A DNA stretch of 64,000 nucleotides, taken from Tritrichomonas musculus. Lineage: Eukaryota; Parabasalia; Tritrichomonadida; Tritrichomonadidae. The stretch is taken from assembly GCA_039105265.1 (NCBI GenBank), contig JAPFFF010000009.1, positions 372,001 to 436,000 of the forward strand. Reading direction: 5' to 3'. The position numbers and the translations under genes were made by a program. The notes under the pieces are model-generated. The model worked only from the letters and a program-made list of their open reading frames with translations. It was not told the DNA's origin and did not search any database. Position 1 is the first letter of the stretch. Each line of letters opens with the position of its first letter. Shown piece by piece: positions 9,280 through 19,147 of the stretch.

Positions 9280-9888
9280 CTAGCAGCATCCACCTTTGTC
9301 ATCACCACCTGCCTTCTTTGATTGATCAACCTTGACTGAGCCACTTGCAGTTGGCTTTTGGATTTTACCAGAATTCCTCCTGTGATAGGCTTCAGTTGCA
9401 AGATACTGGAAAGCCTCTGCGACGTTCGTGTTATCTTTAGCTGATGTCTCAAAGTATCTGATTTTATATTGGGCAGCAAGTTCTTCAGCTTCTTCTTTTG
9501 TGACAGCACGTTCCAAATCGCACTTGTTTCCAATTAGAATGACATCGATTGAGTCCGTTGATGCATCCTTGATTGAATCAATCCACATTCTTGTTTGGTT
9601 AAAGGTGTCACGCCTTGAAATATCAAAGACGACAAGGATACCATGAGCTCCACGGTAGTAAGCCTTGGTGATTGATCTAAACTTTTCTTGGCCAGCTGTA
9701 TCCCAGATTTGAAGCTTTACGCGATTTCCGTCAATGTCGAGATATTTCGTCTTGAAATCAACACCAATTGTTGTCATGAAAGTTTCTTGGAACTTGTTAT
9801 CAGTATAACGAAGAAGAAGGCAGCTTTTACCGACAGCACTTTCACCGATTACAAGAATCTTAAGGGGTTGCTCATCTTGGGCTGACAT
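9280..9888 (-). CDS. Rab-family small GTPase (Rab1/Rab8-like)
   Basis: A 202-residue GTPase of vesicle traffic. All nucleotide-binding motifs are intact: P-loop GESAVGKS (15-22), switch I with TTIGVDF (Thr40), WDTAGQE (62-68, Gln67), NKCD and TSAK. The Rab-specific effector strand (TTIGVDFKTK, KLQIWDTAGQEKFRSIT) and the C-terminal GGCC are present. The two last cysteines are the usual sites of geranylgeranylation, which places the protein on endomembranes. The best resemblance is to the Rab1/Rab8/Rab10 group acting in ER-Golgi or post-Golgi transport, but the subfamily cannot be fixed by eye. ATG 9888 is preceded by an initiator TCACTT at 9908-9913. Confidence 0.97.
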   Translation of the reverse strand: MSAQDEQPLKILVIGESAVGKSCLLLRYTDNKFQETFMTTIGVDFKTKYLDIDGNRVKLQIWDTAGQEKFRSITKAYYRGAHGILVVFDISRRDTFNQTRMWIDSIKDASTDSIDVILIGNKCDLERAVTKEEAEELAAQYKIRYFETSAKDNTNVAEAFQYLATEAYHRRNSGKIQKPTASGSVKVDQSKKAGGDDKGGCC

Positions 9889-9907
9889 TTAGTTAGCTTT
9901 TTTAAAA

Positions 9908-9913
9908 AAGTGA
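9908..9913 (-). promoter_or_regulatory. Initiator-like motif of the Rab gene
   Basis: TCACTT on the minus strand, 19 bases upstream of the Rab ATG, fits the trichomonad Inr consensus. The same hexamer precedes the UPRT and Smr genes. Confidence 0.6.
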
Positions 9914-10877
9914 CAGAATTCAATTTAATTTGAATAAATTTTGTATTGTCATTTAAAAAATAATGGATGATTCGATTTTTCAAAAGTTAAATGTGAGTGG
10001 TTTTGATTTGAAATATAAGTTATTATTGATGCAGTTTTATATAAAAAAATGATATAAAAAAAATGTATTATCAATTAGAAAAAAAAAAAAACAAAAAATG
10101 AAGTTATGTGGAAAATTCATAATAACCAAACATAATTGAAAAAAAAAAGCAGTTTATTACAATAATGAAACAAATAAAAATTCAAAAGATTTTATCTTTG
10201 AGTTTTTTAATTCATTTATTAGATGGAACTTATTAATATTAATAAATGAATTTTAGAAATAAAATTAGTTGTAATTTATTGAAAGATATCTATCGTGCTT
10301 AATTGAAGGTTTTTAAAAAGTTATTTCAAAAAATGAAAGTATTATAGAGTATTATCGCGAATAATTGTAAAAGTGATGAATTTCATTCCTAAGGTTATAC
10401 CATGTGATAATATCAGCCTTGAAAATTAATTCATACTCTCATAAATACGAGAAAAAAATAATTTTATAATTTTTTTTTATTTTTATTCAAGTTTGCTTTT
10501 TCGATTATAGATTTGAAGTAAAATAGAACTATTGTTATATCGCATTTTATTGAATTTCATCTAAAACCGTTATTATGATGAAAAATAATTTGTATTTATT
10601 ATTTTTTTTTAATGTTATTAAAAAGTTGCAATGAATATTTCAATTTAATTATTAAAACTTTTTGAATATCAGCTTATTATAAAAAGTGCCAATATTTGAA
10701 TGAATTAAAAAATAATTAAATTTGAATCTCTAAGTTTTTGATAGAAAGCGAATTGAAAAATTGAAAGAATGAGTATTTAACAAAATATTCGTTATAAATG
10801 CTTTATTGTAAAAGCATAATGATGTTTATATATAATAAATAACAAAATTATAATTCCGTTTTTCAAATACAAAAATA
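9914..10877. other. Long AT-rich intergenic region without genes
   Basis: About 960 bases of very AT-rich DNA with homopolymer runs. I see no ORF with coding character, no tRNA-like boxes and no repeated unit. It holds the Rab promoter at one side and the 3' end of the next gene at the other. Confidence 0.5.
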
Positions 10878-13067
10878 TTAATTGCCACAGTAAGGACTAA
10901 TCATATCCATCATTTTTTTGTGTCTTCCTGGTATAATTTGTTGTACAGTTTTCTTTTTAATGATGAGTTCATCGCCAAATGTTGCTAATAAGTTTTCAGC
11001 AATTTGTTTAACGTTCTCCTCACATGACTCAACTTGTTGTTTTAACATTTCACAAGTAGATTTTGCATAATGAGATGTTGGTGCTTCAAATCTGATAAAA
11101 TCTTTAAGATTCTGATAAGAGTCGTTGTATCTCGAAACAATTTCAAAAGTCAGCTCCCAAAAATTCAATGCCTCATTCAACCTTTGGCTTTCTTCAGTTG
11201 AACTCGTATATTTTACAAGAAGAGAAATTTTTTGCTGAACAGAGAATCCAAGGTTTTCCCATATTTCCTGGAGCTTGCTTACGATTAAGCTGGATTTTTT
11301 AGTGTTCTTATTGAGCTTGAATGTTTTTAGAAATTCCATAGCATCATTATTTCTTTTTTCAGATTCAACAGTCATTTGTCGGAATCTGTCTTGATTATTG
11401 AAATAATTATCTCTTATTGGAGTTTCAAAAGATTCTTCTTCTTCCTCCTCCTCGTCTGTAAAATAAGATATAGTGTCATTAGTATTAGAATTGTAGCTAG
11501 TGTGATTCAGAAGATCTGAGGTTGTCCATATGTCACCAATAAGTGTTGGACCTTTTGATGTTTCTGTTGGTATTAAATTTCTCTTCTTTTTCTTTTCTTT
11601 TCTGTTAGTTTTTCTTGATGTTTTCTCTTCTTCAATCTTTTTAGCCTCATTAGAAGTAATTTCATCATATTCAAGCTTAAAAGGAAGAGATGTATCAAAA
11701 TCATGTGAGTGATCATATATCGCTTTGAATGAAGAGGAAATTTTATGTATTTCATTAATTGATTCGAATTCTTTATTGCCAGATCTAACATTAGATAAAG
11801 GATCAAAAGATTTCCAATAGTCAAAATGAACTTTTTGAGGATTCATCATTTCTTCTTTTGAATTTTCAGAAGGTTCTTCTATCATATCTATTTTTTTGGG
11901 TTCCCTAGGAATTGTAATAATCTTTGGAGTTGGTTTTTTAATTTGCACATTGCATGAATTTAGAATATCAAAGTCATTAACTTTATAACTACTTGGATAT
12001 AGTATTGGAAAACCTTCAAAATCAAGATTTTCGTATTGATCAATATAAATAGTGTCATCAGTATTATTTTCATTTATTTTTTCTTCTTCTTTTTGTAATT
12101 CGTCATTAATTTTATTTGAATCTATTACTGGCTCTGATTGTGCCTTCTGTAATTCTACTTGTGTTATACCTTTTAATATCTTTTGTGGTAAACTATTTAC
12201 AAATTTTTTAACTTCTTTCTTGTTCTTTATCTGTTGATCTTCTGTCATCTGATAACTTTTCATTTTGTATGAATCGGGAAGTTTTTCACAAATTATTGAA
12301 TATTGTTCAACCATTTTTTCATCAATGGATGAATCTAGATAATTAAAATTTTTCGATTTCTGGTCGTTCCTATTTTGCTGTCGACTGTACTTTGGTATTT
12401 CATCTTTAAACTCTTCTTTATATGCATCATCAAGTCTATCTAAATCTATTAACTCTTGTTGAAAAGCATATCGAAACGCTTTCCTTCGAGCTACTTTTGT
12501 TTCTTTGATAAAATGTATCATAGTAGCTCGAAGTTGTTTCTTGTTTTGTTTATCTTCGTTATCAAGCATATTTTTATTTTTCATCGTTCTAACAATTGAC
12601 GCAGTTAATTCAAGAAAACGGCCGATCACAACTTGAATATCAGATGATGATATAAAAGGAAGTTTTGATATTTCTTTTTTAACTTTCATTACTGTGTTAG
12701 ACGTAAGCCAAAATTCTTGATACTTTTCGGTTTCATAGAGTTTATTGAGATCAAACTTTTGTGTATTTTTTTGTATCATCTTATGATGTGCTTTGGCTAG
12801 TAGGGCAGGCCTCAATAAAGTTTTTTTATAGTTTTCGGCATCAAATTTAGGCATAAAGCCTTTCTGATATTCCCTTGTCAAAAAATCACAGCCACGTTCT
12901 ATTGCATCTACAGGTGAAGGAGGTCTTTCAAGATGAGGTGGGATTGGTAAAGTCAATGGTGAGCTATACATCATGTTTAATTGTTCACGTGTTTTGGGGT
13001 TAAGAATATGATTGGTTGATGGTTTAGCCTTTTCGAAATCTTTAAGACCATCCCAATATTTTTCCAT
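10878..13067 (-). CDS. Large coiled-coil/disordered protein, function unknown
   Basis: A 729-residue soluble protein. It has a proline-rich start (LTLPIPPHLERPPSPVDAIERG, about 38-60), a basic helical region (about 75-300, including a KKQLRATMIHFIKETKVARRK stretch), a disordered acidic middle (about 300-600, with an EEEEEEE run near 550 and a KKKKR patch near 505) and a folded helical C-terminal part (about 600-720). The last part contains LQEIWENLGFSVQQKISLLVKY followed by paired helices. It reminds me of the C-terminal blocks of some axonemal or centrosomal coiled-coil proteins, where a LxxIWxxL helix is common, but I cannot name the family. An initiator-like TCATCT lies just upstream of ATG 13067. 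Confidence 0.7.
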   Translation of the reverse strand: MEKYWDGLKDFEKAKPSTNHILNPKTREQLNMMYSSPLTLPIPPHLERPPSPVDAIERGCDFLTREYQKGFMPKFDAENYKKTLLRPALLAKAHHKMIQKNTQKFDLNKLYETEKYQEFWLTSNTVMKVKKEISKLPFISSSDIQVVIGRFLELTASIVRTMKNKNMLDNEDKQNKKQLRATMIHFIKETKVARRKAFRYAFQQELIDLDRLDDAYKEEFKDEIPKYSRQQNRNDQKSKNFNYLDSSIDEKMVEQYSIICEKLPDSYKMKSYQMTEDQQIKNKKEVKKFVNSLPQKILKGITQVELQKAQSEPVIDSNKINDELQKEEEKINENNTDDTIYIDQYENLDFEGFPILYPSSYKVNDFDILNSCNVQIKKPTPKIITIPREPKKIDMIEEPSENSKEEMMNPQKVHFDYWKSFDPLSNVRSGNKEFESINEIHKISSSFKAIYDHSHDFDTSLPFKLEYDEITSNEAKKIEEEKTSRKTNRKEKKKKRNLIPTETSKGPTLIGDIWTTSDLLNHTSYNSNTNDTISYFTDEEEEEEESFETPIRDNYFNNQDRFRQMTVESEKRNNDAMEFLKTFKLNKNTKKSSLIVSKLQEIWENLGFSVQQKISLLVKYTSSTEESQRLNEALNFWELTFEIVSRYNDSYQNLKDFIRFEAPTSHYAKSTCEMLKQQVESCEENVKQIAENLLATFGDELIIKKKTVQQIIPGRHKKMMDMISPYCGN

Positions 13068-13999
13068 TCAAGAGATGATTATGTGTTTAATCTTTGATGT
13101 AAAATATTTTTTTTTTTTTCACAAAAAATAAAAAGATTAATCAGAACTGATTCAAAAGTTAAAAAAATAGTTTTTTTGATTTTTCATTCATAAAAAAAGA
13201 TTGATGAGATAGTATTGAATATAATGACAAGAGATCATTAATTTTTATTTACTTGGACTTGAGAAAAAAGCATTACAAAATAGCAATATTATTAGCAATT
13301 CTCTGGAATTTTCCAGAATTAACAATATTTTTAAATTATATATCATGAATAAAAAATAAATAAACAAAATATTAAATATATTTTTTATATTTGGTGAGAT
13401 ATTAGTATATTGTTAAAAAAATTAGTTTTTTTTTCATTTTTTATGTGAATTCAAATTGCCCCTATCTAATTTGATCATATTCTATAATAATTCAGTCATT
13501 ATATATTAATATATGTGTTGTAAACTCTTAAAATATTTCTTTTGTTATGAAAAAAATGTAAATTAAAAAAATTTTTATTATCGTAAATAAAAATAATAAT
13601 TCAAATTTTTGTAAGCTATTTTAAATAATTGAAAGAGAGTATAGAATTTTTATTTTATATTTTTTTTGACAAAAATAAAGAGCATTTATCTCAAAATTGA
13701 ACCAATTTTTTGAAAATTTACTAAATCTGATAATAAAACAACATTTTTATAATTCTATAAAATAAAGAAAAATTGATTTGACTGGTCAATTTTTAGAAAT
13801 ATTAATTTTAATATCCTGCTTATCAAATTTTAATCGTTTAATGGTTGATATTGACCACAGCTAAATTCAAACCGTAATGATTCAAAAATTGAAAGGAATA
13901 AATTCAACGGTTAAGGCTGAAATTGACCATGGGAGATCAAAAAATTATTATTATCTTGCTTTACACAGATGCATCAAAAATTTGCTAATAATTTTGAAA
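13068..13999. other. AT-rich spacer leading into the accessory block
   Basis: About 930 bases without host coding sequence. Near 13840-13935 there are repeated words (TTGATATTGACCA, GAAATTGACCATGG) that could belong to the end of the following mobile element, but I could not find a matching inverted copy. Confidence 0.4.
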
Positions 14000-14010
14000 A
14001 TGATAGATGA

Positions 14011-16523
14011 TATTATCCAATTCCTCAAGAATTGTTCATTTTAATTAGAGGAATTCGGTCTTATTTTTCTTTTCCAGAAAGATCGCCAATGAAAAATAAA
14101 ATATCTGATGAAATCTCCAAGGAATTGATAAAAATCAATTCTCATTGGACGGTAAGGAATGTACGCTTATGGTTCAATAACAATAAAAGAAAATATTTAT
14201 CAAATATAAGTAACATATCTAATTATAATCAGATAATGAACAACGGCTCGCTAAACGCAATCAATCAACCAGCAAATAGTTGGAATAATTCTGCCAACAA
14301 CGGCTCGCGAAACGCAGACAATCAACCAGCAAATAGTTTGAATAATTCTGCAAAAAACAAAATAACAACCTCAAATTCATTTCAATTGATAGACATAAGT
14401 ACACAAACGACGCTTGATTTTGATGAAGAAAGTACTAAAGACCAACTAAGTCTTGCAAGAGAATCTCTTCGATTGAAAAGACAAAAAAGAAAAGAATCAT
14501 TTGAAGTACAAAGTAAAAATCTTCCAAGCAACAGCCTACAATGTATTAGATATCAAATTGCCGACTTGAAATCATACATTAATAATTAAAAAAATCGGTT
14601 TCAAAATACAAAGAAGTTGTTGAGCAGATATCTAATCATTTTTGTTCAAAAAATAAAATCATATATGAAATTTTTCAACACCAACTAAGCGAGATTCAGA
14701 TTAATTACTCTGATGAATTGTTTCAAATGTGTGTTGAAATTTTCGAAGAATCTAAACAGTCATACGAAATTTTGATAAAAAACATTCCTTCGTTGCCGTC
14801 ATCCTCATATATTGAAAGTTTTATTCAACAAAATTCTAAAGAATTCTCAGAGTCAATATGTAATCTTGACAAATTGCCAATCATTATTTCAAATTTCAAG
14901 AAACAGTTTAACATTAATAACAACACAAAAGTATATGCCTCACTTGCTGTTGACGCTCTTTTCTTTAAACCAGATGTGAAAATAAATCAAAATGGAGTTG
15001 TAACTGGAATGCTTTCTTCATGTAATGTTGATGAAAAAACGTATAATTTATTTGCAAGAGATTTATATTCTTTTATTGACTTCATTAAAAATAATTGGAG
15101 TAACATTATTAAATCTGGTTTCGTGTTTCAACTTAATCCTTTTTCTCCTGCTTATAAATCTGTTGTTCTACATATTGTTCCAAGTAGCAATGGGAAAGCC
15201 AATCAAAGCATCATCAATAAATTATATGAAATCAGGCGAATATTACACAATTACAGGATTGAAGTATTAAGTTTTTCTTTTGACGGTGAAAACGCATTTA
15301 AGAATTTGAATGATGTTTATTATCAAACCTATATTTATAAAATGCTAAAAAATAACTTAATACCATCTGGAAGGATAATCTGCGTTAGAATTTCACCCGA
15401 TTTTCTTCATTTAATGAAGAGATTTAGACACAGGTTTTTGACACATCGAATACATATAATTGAAATCCGTAAAATTCTTTCACATGTTCCTGAAATTGTT
15501 TTCAGTGATTTAAGTATAACAAAGATGCACGATTCATTACCGATGAATCTGTTCTCACTTTATAATTTTTTGCTACTTTTTGATAAGAAAAAGTTTGATG
15601 CGACCGGTTATTTTTTCACGGTAACGATTGCTTTTATGGCATATCATATGAATAATCTTGGATATCATATGCGTCACTTTCTTTTTGAATTATCTCTTTG
15701 GTTTTTGGCTTATTATAAATTAAAATTAATCCAACATTCAAATGAAAAAGTTCTGCCAGAAAGGAAGTATAAAGATAAAAGAGATGTTGTTGGTTATTCA
15801 AATGATTTGTTAGTAGAGTTTTCCAACAATTTGTTTTCGAATATCAATTTAATTGAGAAAATAGATAACATGGATACCGATAGAAACTCAACAACGCCTT
15901 TAGAGCATACTTTTGGCAGAGCCAGAGTAAAAGCCAAAGACATTCATACTATTCAAAAATTCATAAAAGTAATAGAACGAATGAATCAAAAAGATTACAA
16001 AAGAAGCTTAGATGAGCTGGAACAAATCAAAGGAAGATCTTTAAGTTTTGGAGTAGTAATTGAAAATCGAAAAGAAGATGAAATCTTCTTTTCTTCTACT
16101 CCTCAACAAATTGCAATGGAATTTATTGAATTAATTTTTCATGAAGAAAATTCAAATGATTTCAATAATTCGTATTCTTTCATTGATTATATAAGAGACT
16201 TTTGTGAAATAAAAATGCCAAAGACGCTGACATTAAATAAAATAACCTTTGGAACTGAACAGACCAAAACAATAAAGCAAAGAATTGCTTTTTCCATTTC
16301 ACATAATCCAGAAGAATTCAACAGTTTTTTACAAAAGGAAATACCAAATAAAAAAATTAACGAACAATTTATTGTACAATTCTATCAAATACTTAAAGAA
16401 AATGTTCCATTATTTCCTAGTTTAAACGAAAAAAAAGAAACAAAGTCTAATATAATAGAGGGTTTTCCAAAAAAAAAAGCTTGCTCAATAATAACCTTTT
16501 TTCCGAAAACTCAACAAAAATAA
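14011..16523 (+). pseudogene. Broken transposase-like gene: homeodomain-like N-terminus plus P-element/THAP9-like core
   Basis: Two open stretches (14011-14589 and about 14595-16523) read as one roughly 830-residue protein family, interrupted by about one or two frame breaks. The first stretch has a homeodomain-like segment whose last helix WTVRNVRLWFNNNKRKY matches the WFxNxRxK recognition-helix pattern. The second has SFDGE, then PDFLHLMKRFRHRFL, and near its end PLEHTFGRAR. This resembles the P-element/THAP9 order (a D motif, DxxHLxKxxR, and an E within xLExxFxxxR). Conserved helical blocks with many aromatics lie between. I infer a DNA-transposon origin and find no clear terminal repeats. 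Families combining a homeodomain-like domain with this core are not known to me. Confidence 0.55.
14239..14352 (+). repeat. In-frame 57-bp tandem duplication (19 residues)
   Basis: Two adjacent copies of a 57-base segment encode NNGS-N--NQPANS-NNSA twice. The copies start at about 14239 and 14296 and differ at a few bases. The repeat length is a multiple of three, so it arose or was kept while the frame was read. It lies in the Asn-rich linker after the homeodomain-like segment. Confidence 0.75.
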
Positions 16524-16550
16524 GAAGTAGTGAACAAAAGAGTCGCAATT

Positions 16551-16680
16551 CTGTACGCAAGCGCCCAGACCGTTCGCTGCGCTCACTATTGCGCCTTTTT
16601 GCCTTCGTGCGTCAGTTACCTTCGGTAACATTCCACACTCGCTATTAAGACTGGGTCCTGGATTGTTACCTTCAATTGAC
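16551..16680. other. GC-rich island between mobile genes
   Basis: About 130 bases of clearly higher GC content than the surrounding DNA, with words such as CGTTCGCTGCGCTCAC and TTGCGCC and a perfect small hairpin GTTACC-TTC-GGTAAC (16615-16629). An ORF runs through it on the minus strand (to 16682), but it starts and ends in non-coding sequence, so I do not call it a gene. It may be the end of a mobile element. Two further GC-rich cores sit inside the elements at 8.95 and 45.35 kb. Confidence 0.5.
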
Positions 16681-16807
16681 ATTAGTTTTCAACATACAAC
16701 ACTAAGGAATTTACAAATTTGCAACCTGTGGAGATTATTAACTAAGAACCTATTAATTTAAAGTCACATAATTTATCACAAAGTATGAAACAAAAACGAT
16801 ATTTTAT

Positions 16808-16813
16808 TCACAA
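16808..16813 (+). promoter_or_regulatory. Initiator-like motif of the helicase gene
   Basis: TCACAA, four bases before the helicase ATG at 16818, fits the Inr consensus. It suggests that the gene can be transcribed by the host machinery. Confidence 0.5.
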
Positions 16814-16817
16814 ATAA

Positions 16818-18314
16818 ATGAACAAAGAAGATAACAAAGATAACTCTTATGTTGATTGGAAAGTTTTCAAACAATTACCAATAAAAACCATTACAATCAC
16901 AGAAGAATACGACGATTGTATTAATACAAGAACCACTCACATCAATAAATTTATATGTGAAGCTCCTGTTGGATGTGGAAAGAGCACTGCATTAAGAGAA
17001 TGGATGATAAACACTATTCCTAAAAGTAAATATATCTTGATTGTTCCAACTGTCAATATCGCACTTGAATTCTATACCAAGTTAAACAAGAAGATTAATA
17101 ATTCAGGCTTAATTAGAGTATGCGTGAAAGAGAATGCTTTTGCAGACTTCAGAAAAGCTATCAATGACTTTGTTCCAATAGTTATTACAACTTATTATAC
17201 TGCGTCGAAATGTTTAGGATGCATCATCGAATCATTCTATTCAGAACTCAAGAATGAGGTTGGATTATATAAAAGTAAAGATAAACCAGGCAAGCATTGT
17301 CTAAGTGGTTCAGCGATAGATAGAATTCAAAATAAGACTCTTAAAATTATTGAAGAATACACATTATTGATTGATGAAGCTCACTTATTACTTGAGAATA
17401 TATCACTTATTGAAATGTGTCGTGAATTTAATAAAGTCGGGTTGATATCAGCAACAATTCAAGACATATCAAACTTTAGTGTTTTCAGAGATTTCACAAT
17501 AATTCATCCAATAACATCAATCAAGTATGACAGAAACATTCATATTCACAAGATGGAAGAAACAATGGATAAACAGCGAAAGGAAATCATTCAAAACATT
17601 CCAGAATGGCTAAAGACTTATGATAAGATATTAATCAAAGTTGAGGACAAGAATGAATGTAATAAATTAAAGAATGAAATAAGCAATGAGTATAAGAAAG
17701 CATTATACAATTCAGAGAAGAAAGATGTTGAAATATCTGATGATGGTAAGTTTCTTCCAGATGATGTACAAATTGTTATTGCTACATCATCAATTCAAGC
17801 TGGACAATCACTAACAGAAAATATGCTTTCTGTATTTATTCAAACACCTTTAGATACTATTAGTAGTGCTCAACAATTTATTGGCAGAAATAGAAATCAA
17901 CAATCAGATATTCATTTGTATCTGAGATTGAAGAAAGTTCCTGAAGATAAATTTGGTTTTAAACTTTCAGATAATAGATATGATTCTAGATTGAATCAAT
18001 TACGAGCAAATACATGGATGTGCATGGACACTGATTCTTGGAAGAAATGTTTGTTGAAATTAGGTAATGTTATAATTGATGAGATAATACAAGAACAAAC
18101 AAATGAATCAACAACCAGTGATTTACCACCTGAATTCAAACCAAGTGAGAAAGACCTTCAAAAAGAATTCAGAGGCAAGAAGTTGTTATATAAATATTTC
18201 AAAATTAAATCATTAAGCCATATCCCGCAAGGTTATTCAATAAAGACAAAAGTGATTAATGAAAAAGGTAAAAGAACTCGAGTTTATAAATTAGCTATAA
18301 ATAACCAAAAATAA
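16818..18314 (+). CDS. Superfamily 2 helicase of mobile/viral (origin-binding UL9-like) type
   Basis: A 498-residue ATPase/helicase that reads without interruption. Motif I (APVGCGKST) is at about 49-57, motif II DEAH at 186-189, motif III SAT near 211-214, motif V-like IVIATSSIQAGQSL near 318-331 and motif VI QFIGRNRNQ near 352-360. Both RecA-like lobes are therefore present. The APxGxGKST loop and the order of the C-terminal motifs recall the UL9/origin-binding helicases of herpesviruses and related proteins of large DNA viruses and plasmids more than host DEAD/DEAH proteins. I see no extra domain at the ends. The gene lies between transposase remnants and 43 bases before a small ORF. It probably comes from a mobile or virus-like element, here looking whole; the family assignment needs a profile search. 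Confidence 0.75.
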   Translation: MNKEDNKDNSYVDWKVFKQLPIKTITITEEYDDCINTRTTHINKFICEAPVGCGKSTALREWMINTIPKSKYILIVPTVNIALEFYTKLNKKINNSGLIRVCVKENAFADFRKAINDFVPIVITTYYTASKCLGCIIESFYSELKNEVGLYKSKDKPGKHCLSGSAIDRIQNKTLKIIEEYTLLIDEAHLLLENISLIEMCREFNKVGLISATIQDISNFSVFRDFTIIHPITSIKYDRNIHIHKMEETMDKQRKEIIQNIPEWLKTYDKILIKVEDKNECNKLKNEISNEYKKALYNSEKKDVEISDDGKFLPDDVQIVIATSSIQAGQSLTENMLSVFIQTPLDTISSAQQFIGRNRNQQSDIHLYLRLKKVPEDKFGFKLSDNRYDSRLNQLRANTWMCMDTDSWKKCLLKLGNVIIDEIIQEQTNESTTSDLPPEFKPSEKDLQKEFRGKKLLYKYFKIKSLSHIPQGYSIKTKVINEKGKRTRVYKLAINNQK

Positions 18315-18357
18315 TCACATAATATTTATCAAAAATATATTTTTAATTAACTAATAA

Positions 18358-18726
18358 ATGAATAAAGAAGTTAGCTTTTATAATTTAACCGATGAAGAAA
18401 CAATAAAGAAAATGATTGGTGAATTAATTAAATGTAAAGAATATAGATTATTAAACAAATTTCTCAAAAATAACAATGAATGTGATAAGCTTGTATCTAA
18501 AGAATTAAATAGATTATATTATGTTGAAGGTTATAAATTTACAAAGCGTCATAATAAAACATGTTTTGAAAGGAATTATTATAAACCAGTTCATACTAAA
18601 CATGATAATGAAATAATAGGCGAAATTATTTCACGATTATCATCGTCAAAATTATCTGATGAAGTTTCCCGAAAATGTATAGAATTTTTTAAATTTTTAA
18701 AAATGTATGTAATCAATCAATTTTAA
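18358..18726 (+). CDS. Small basic protein paired with the helicase gene, unknown
   Basis: A 122-residue ORF 43 bases after the helicase gene and on the same strand. Both proteins begin MNKE. It is helical, rich in Lys, Asn and Glu, has no membrane segment, and contains no motif I recognise. Its central part (GYKFTKRHNKTCFERNYYKP) is basic and aromatic and could bind nucleic acid. The proximity and shared orientation suggest that the two genes travelled together as one module. No separate initiator is evident, and the ATG follows AACTAATAA. Coding status is likely but not certain, given its size and AT-rich composition. Confidence 0.5.
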   Translation: MNKEVSFYNLTDEETIKKMIGELIKCKEYRLLNKFLKNNNECDKLVSKELNRLYYVEGYKFTKRHNKTCFERNYYKPVHTKHDNEIIGEIISRLSSSKLSDEVSRKCIEFFKFLKMYVINQF

Positions 18727-19035
18727 TTGAATGAAGATCAAATTCAAAAATTGTCTTTTTCTCAATATACATAAAGTTTTAATGCTGAGAAAACAAAGTA
18801 AAAACAAATGCATTTCAATGATAAAATTTTAAATTGAATTTTTTGAGAAAATGAGTAAGTCTAAAATAATTAAAAAATTATATGTGAATGTTTCATAATT
18901 TATGTAATTATTTGGTTTATAATAGAAATTCTAATATCGCCTATGAGTGATGATTGAAATGCAAAAAATTTGAATATAGGAGTATACTTATTTTGAATAT
19001 GTTTTATTTATTTTATAATATTTTTGAGAGATAAA
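18727..19035. other. Spacer between helicase module and Kolobok-like element
   Basis: AT-rich, nothing recognised; one of the element boundaries should fall here. Confidence 0.4.
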
Positions 19036-19121
19036 TACGTTAAGTTCAGAATTTTTCAATGGACCTGTACGTTAGTTTCAGAAAAATACAATGAACATTT
19101 ACGTTAAATGTAGAAAACGTA
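19036..19121 (+). repeat. Three 32-bp iterations upstream of the transposase
   Basis: The block beginning TACGTTA recurs at 19036, 19068 and 19100. The first two copies share the spaced words TTCAGAA and CAATG, and the third is incomplete. Iterated subterminal motifs are typical transposase-binding sites. No matching inverted set was found beyond 20491. Confidence 0.55.
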
Positions 19122-19147
19122 TTGCTGAAATTCATCTCATTATTTCA

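Noticed and set aside
16485-16682. 65-residue ORF on the minus strand in the GC island
   Set aside because: GC-rich sequence lacks stops by composition; no start motif and the frame ends within the neighbouring gene.
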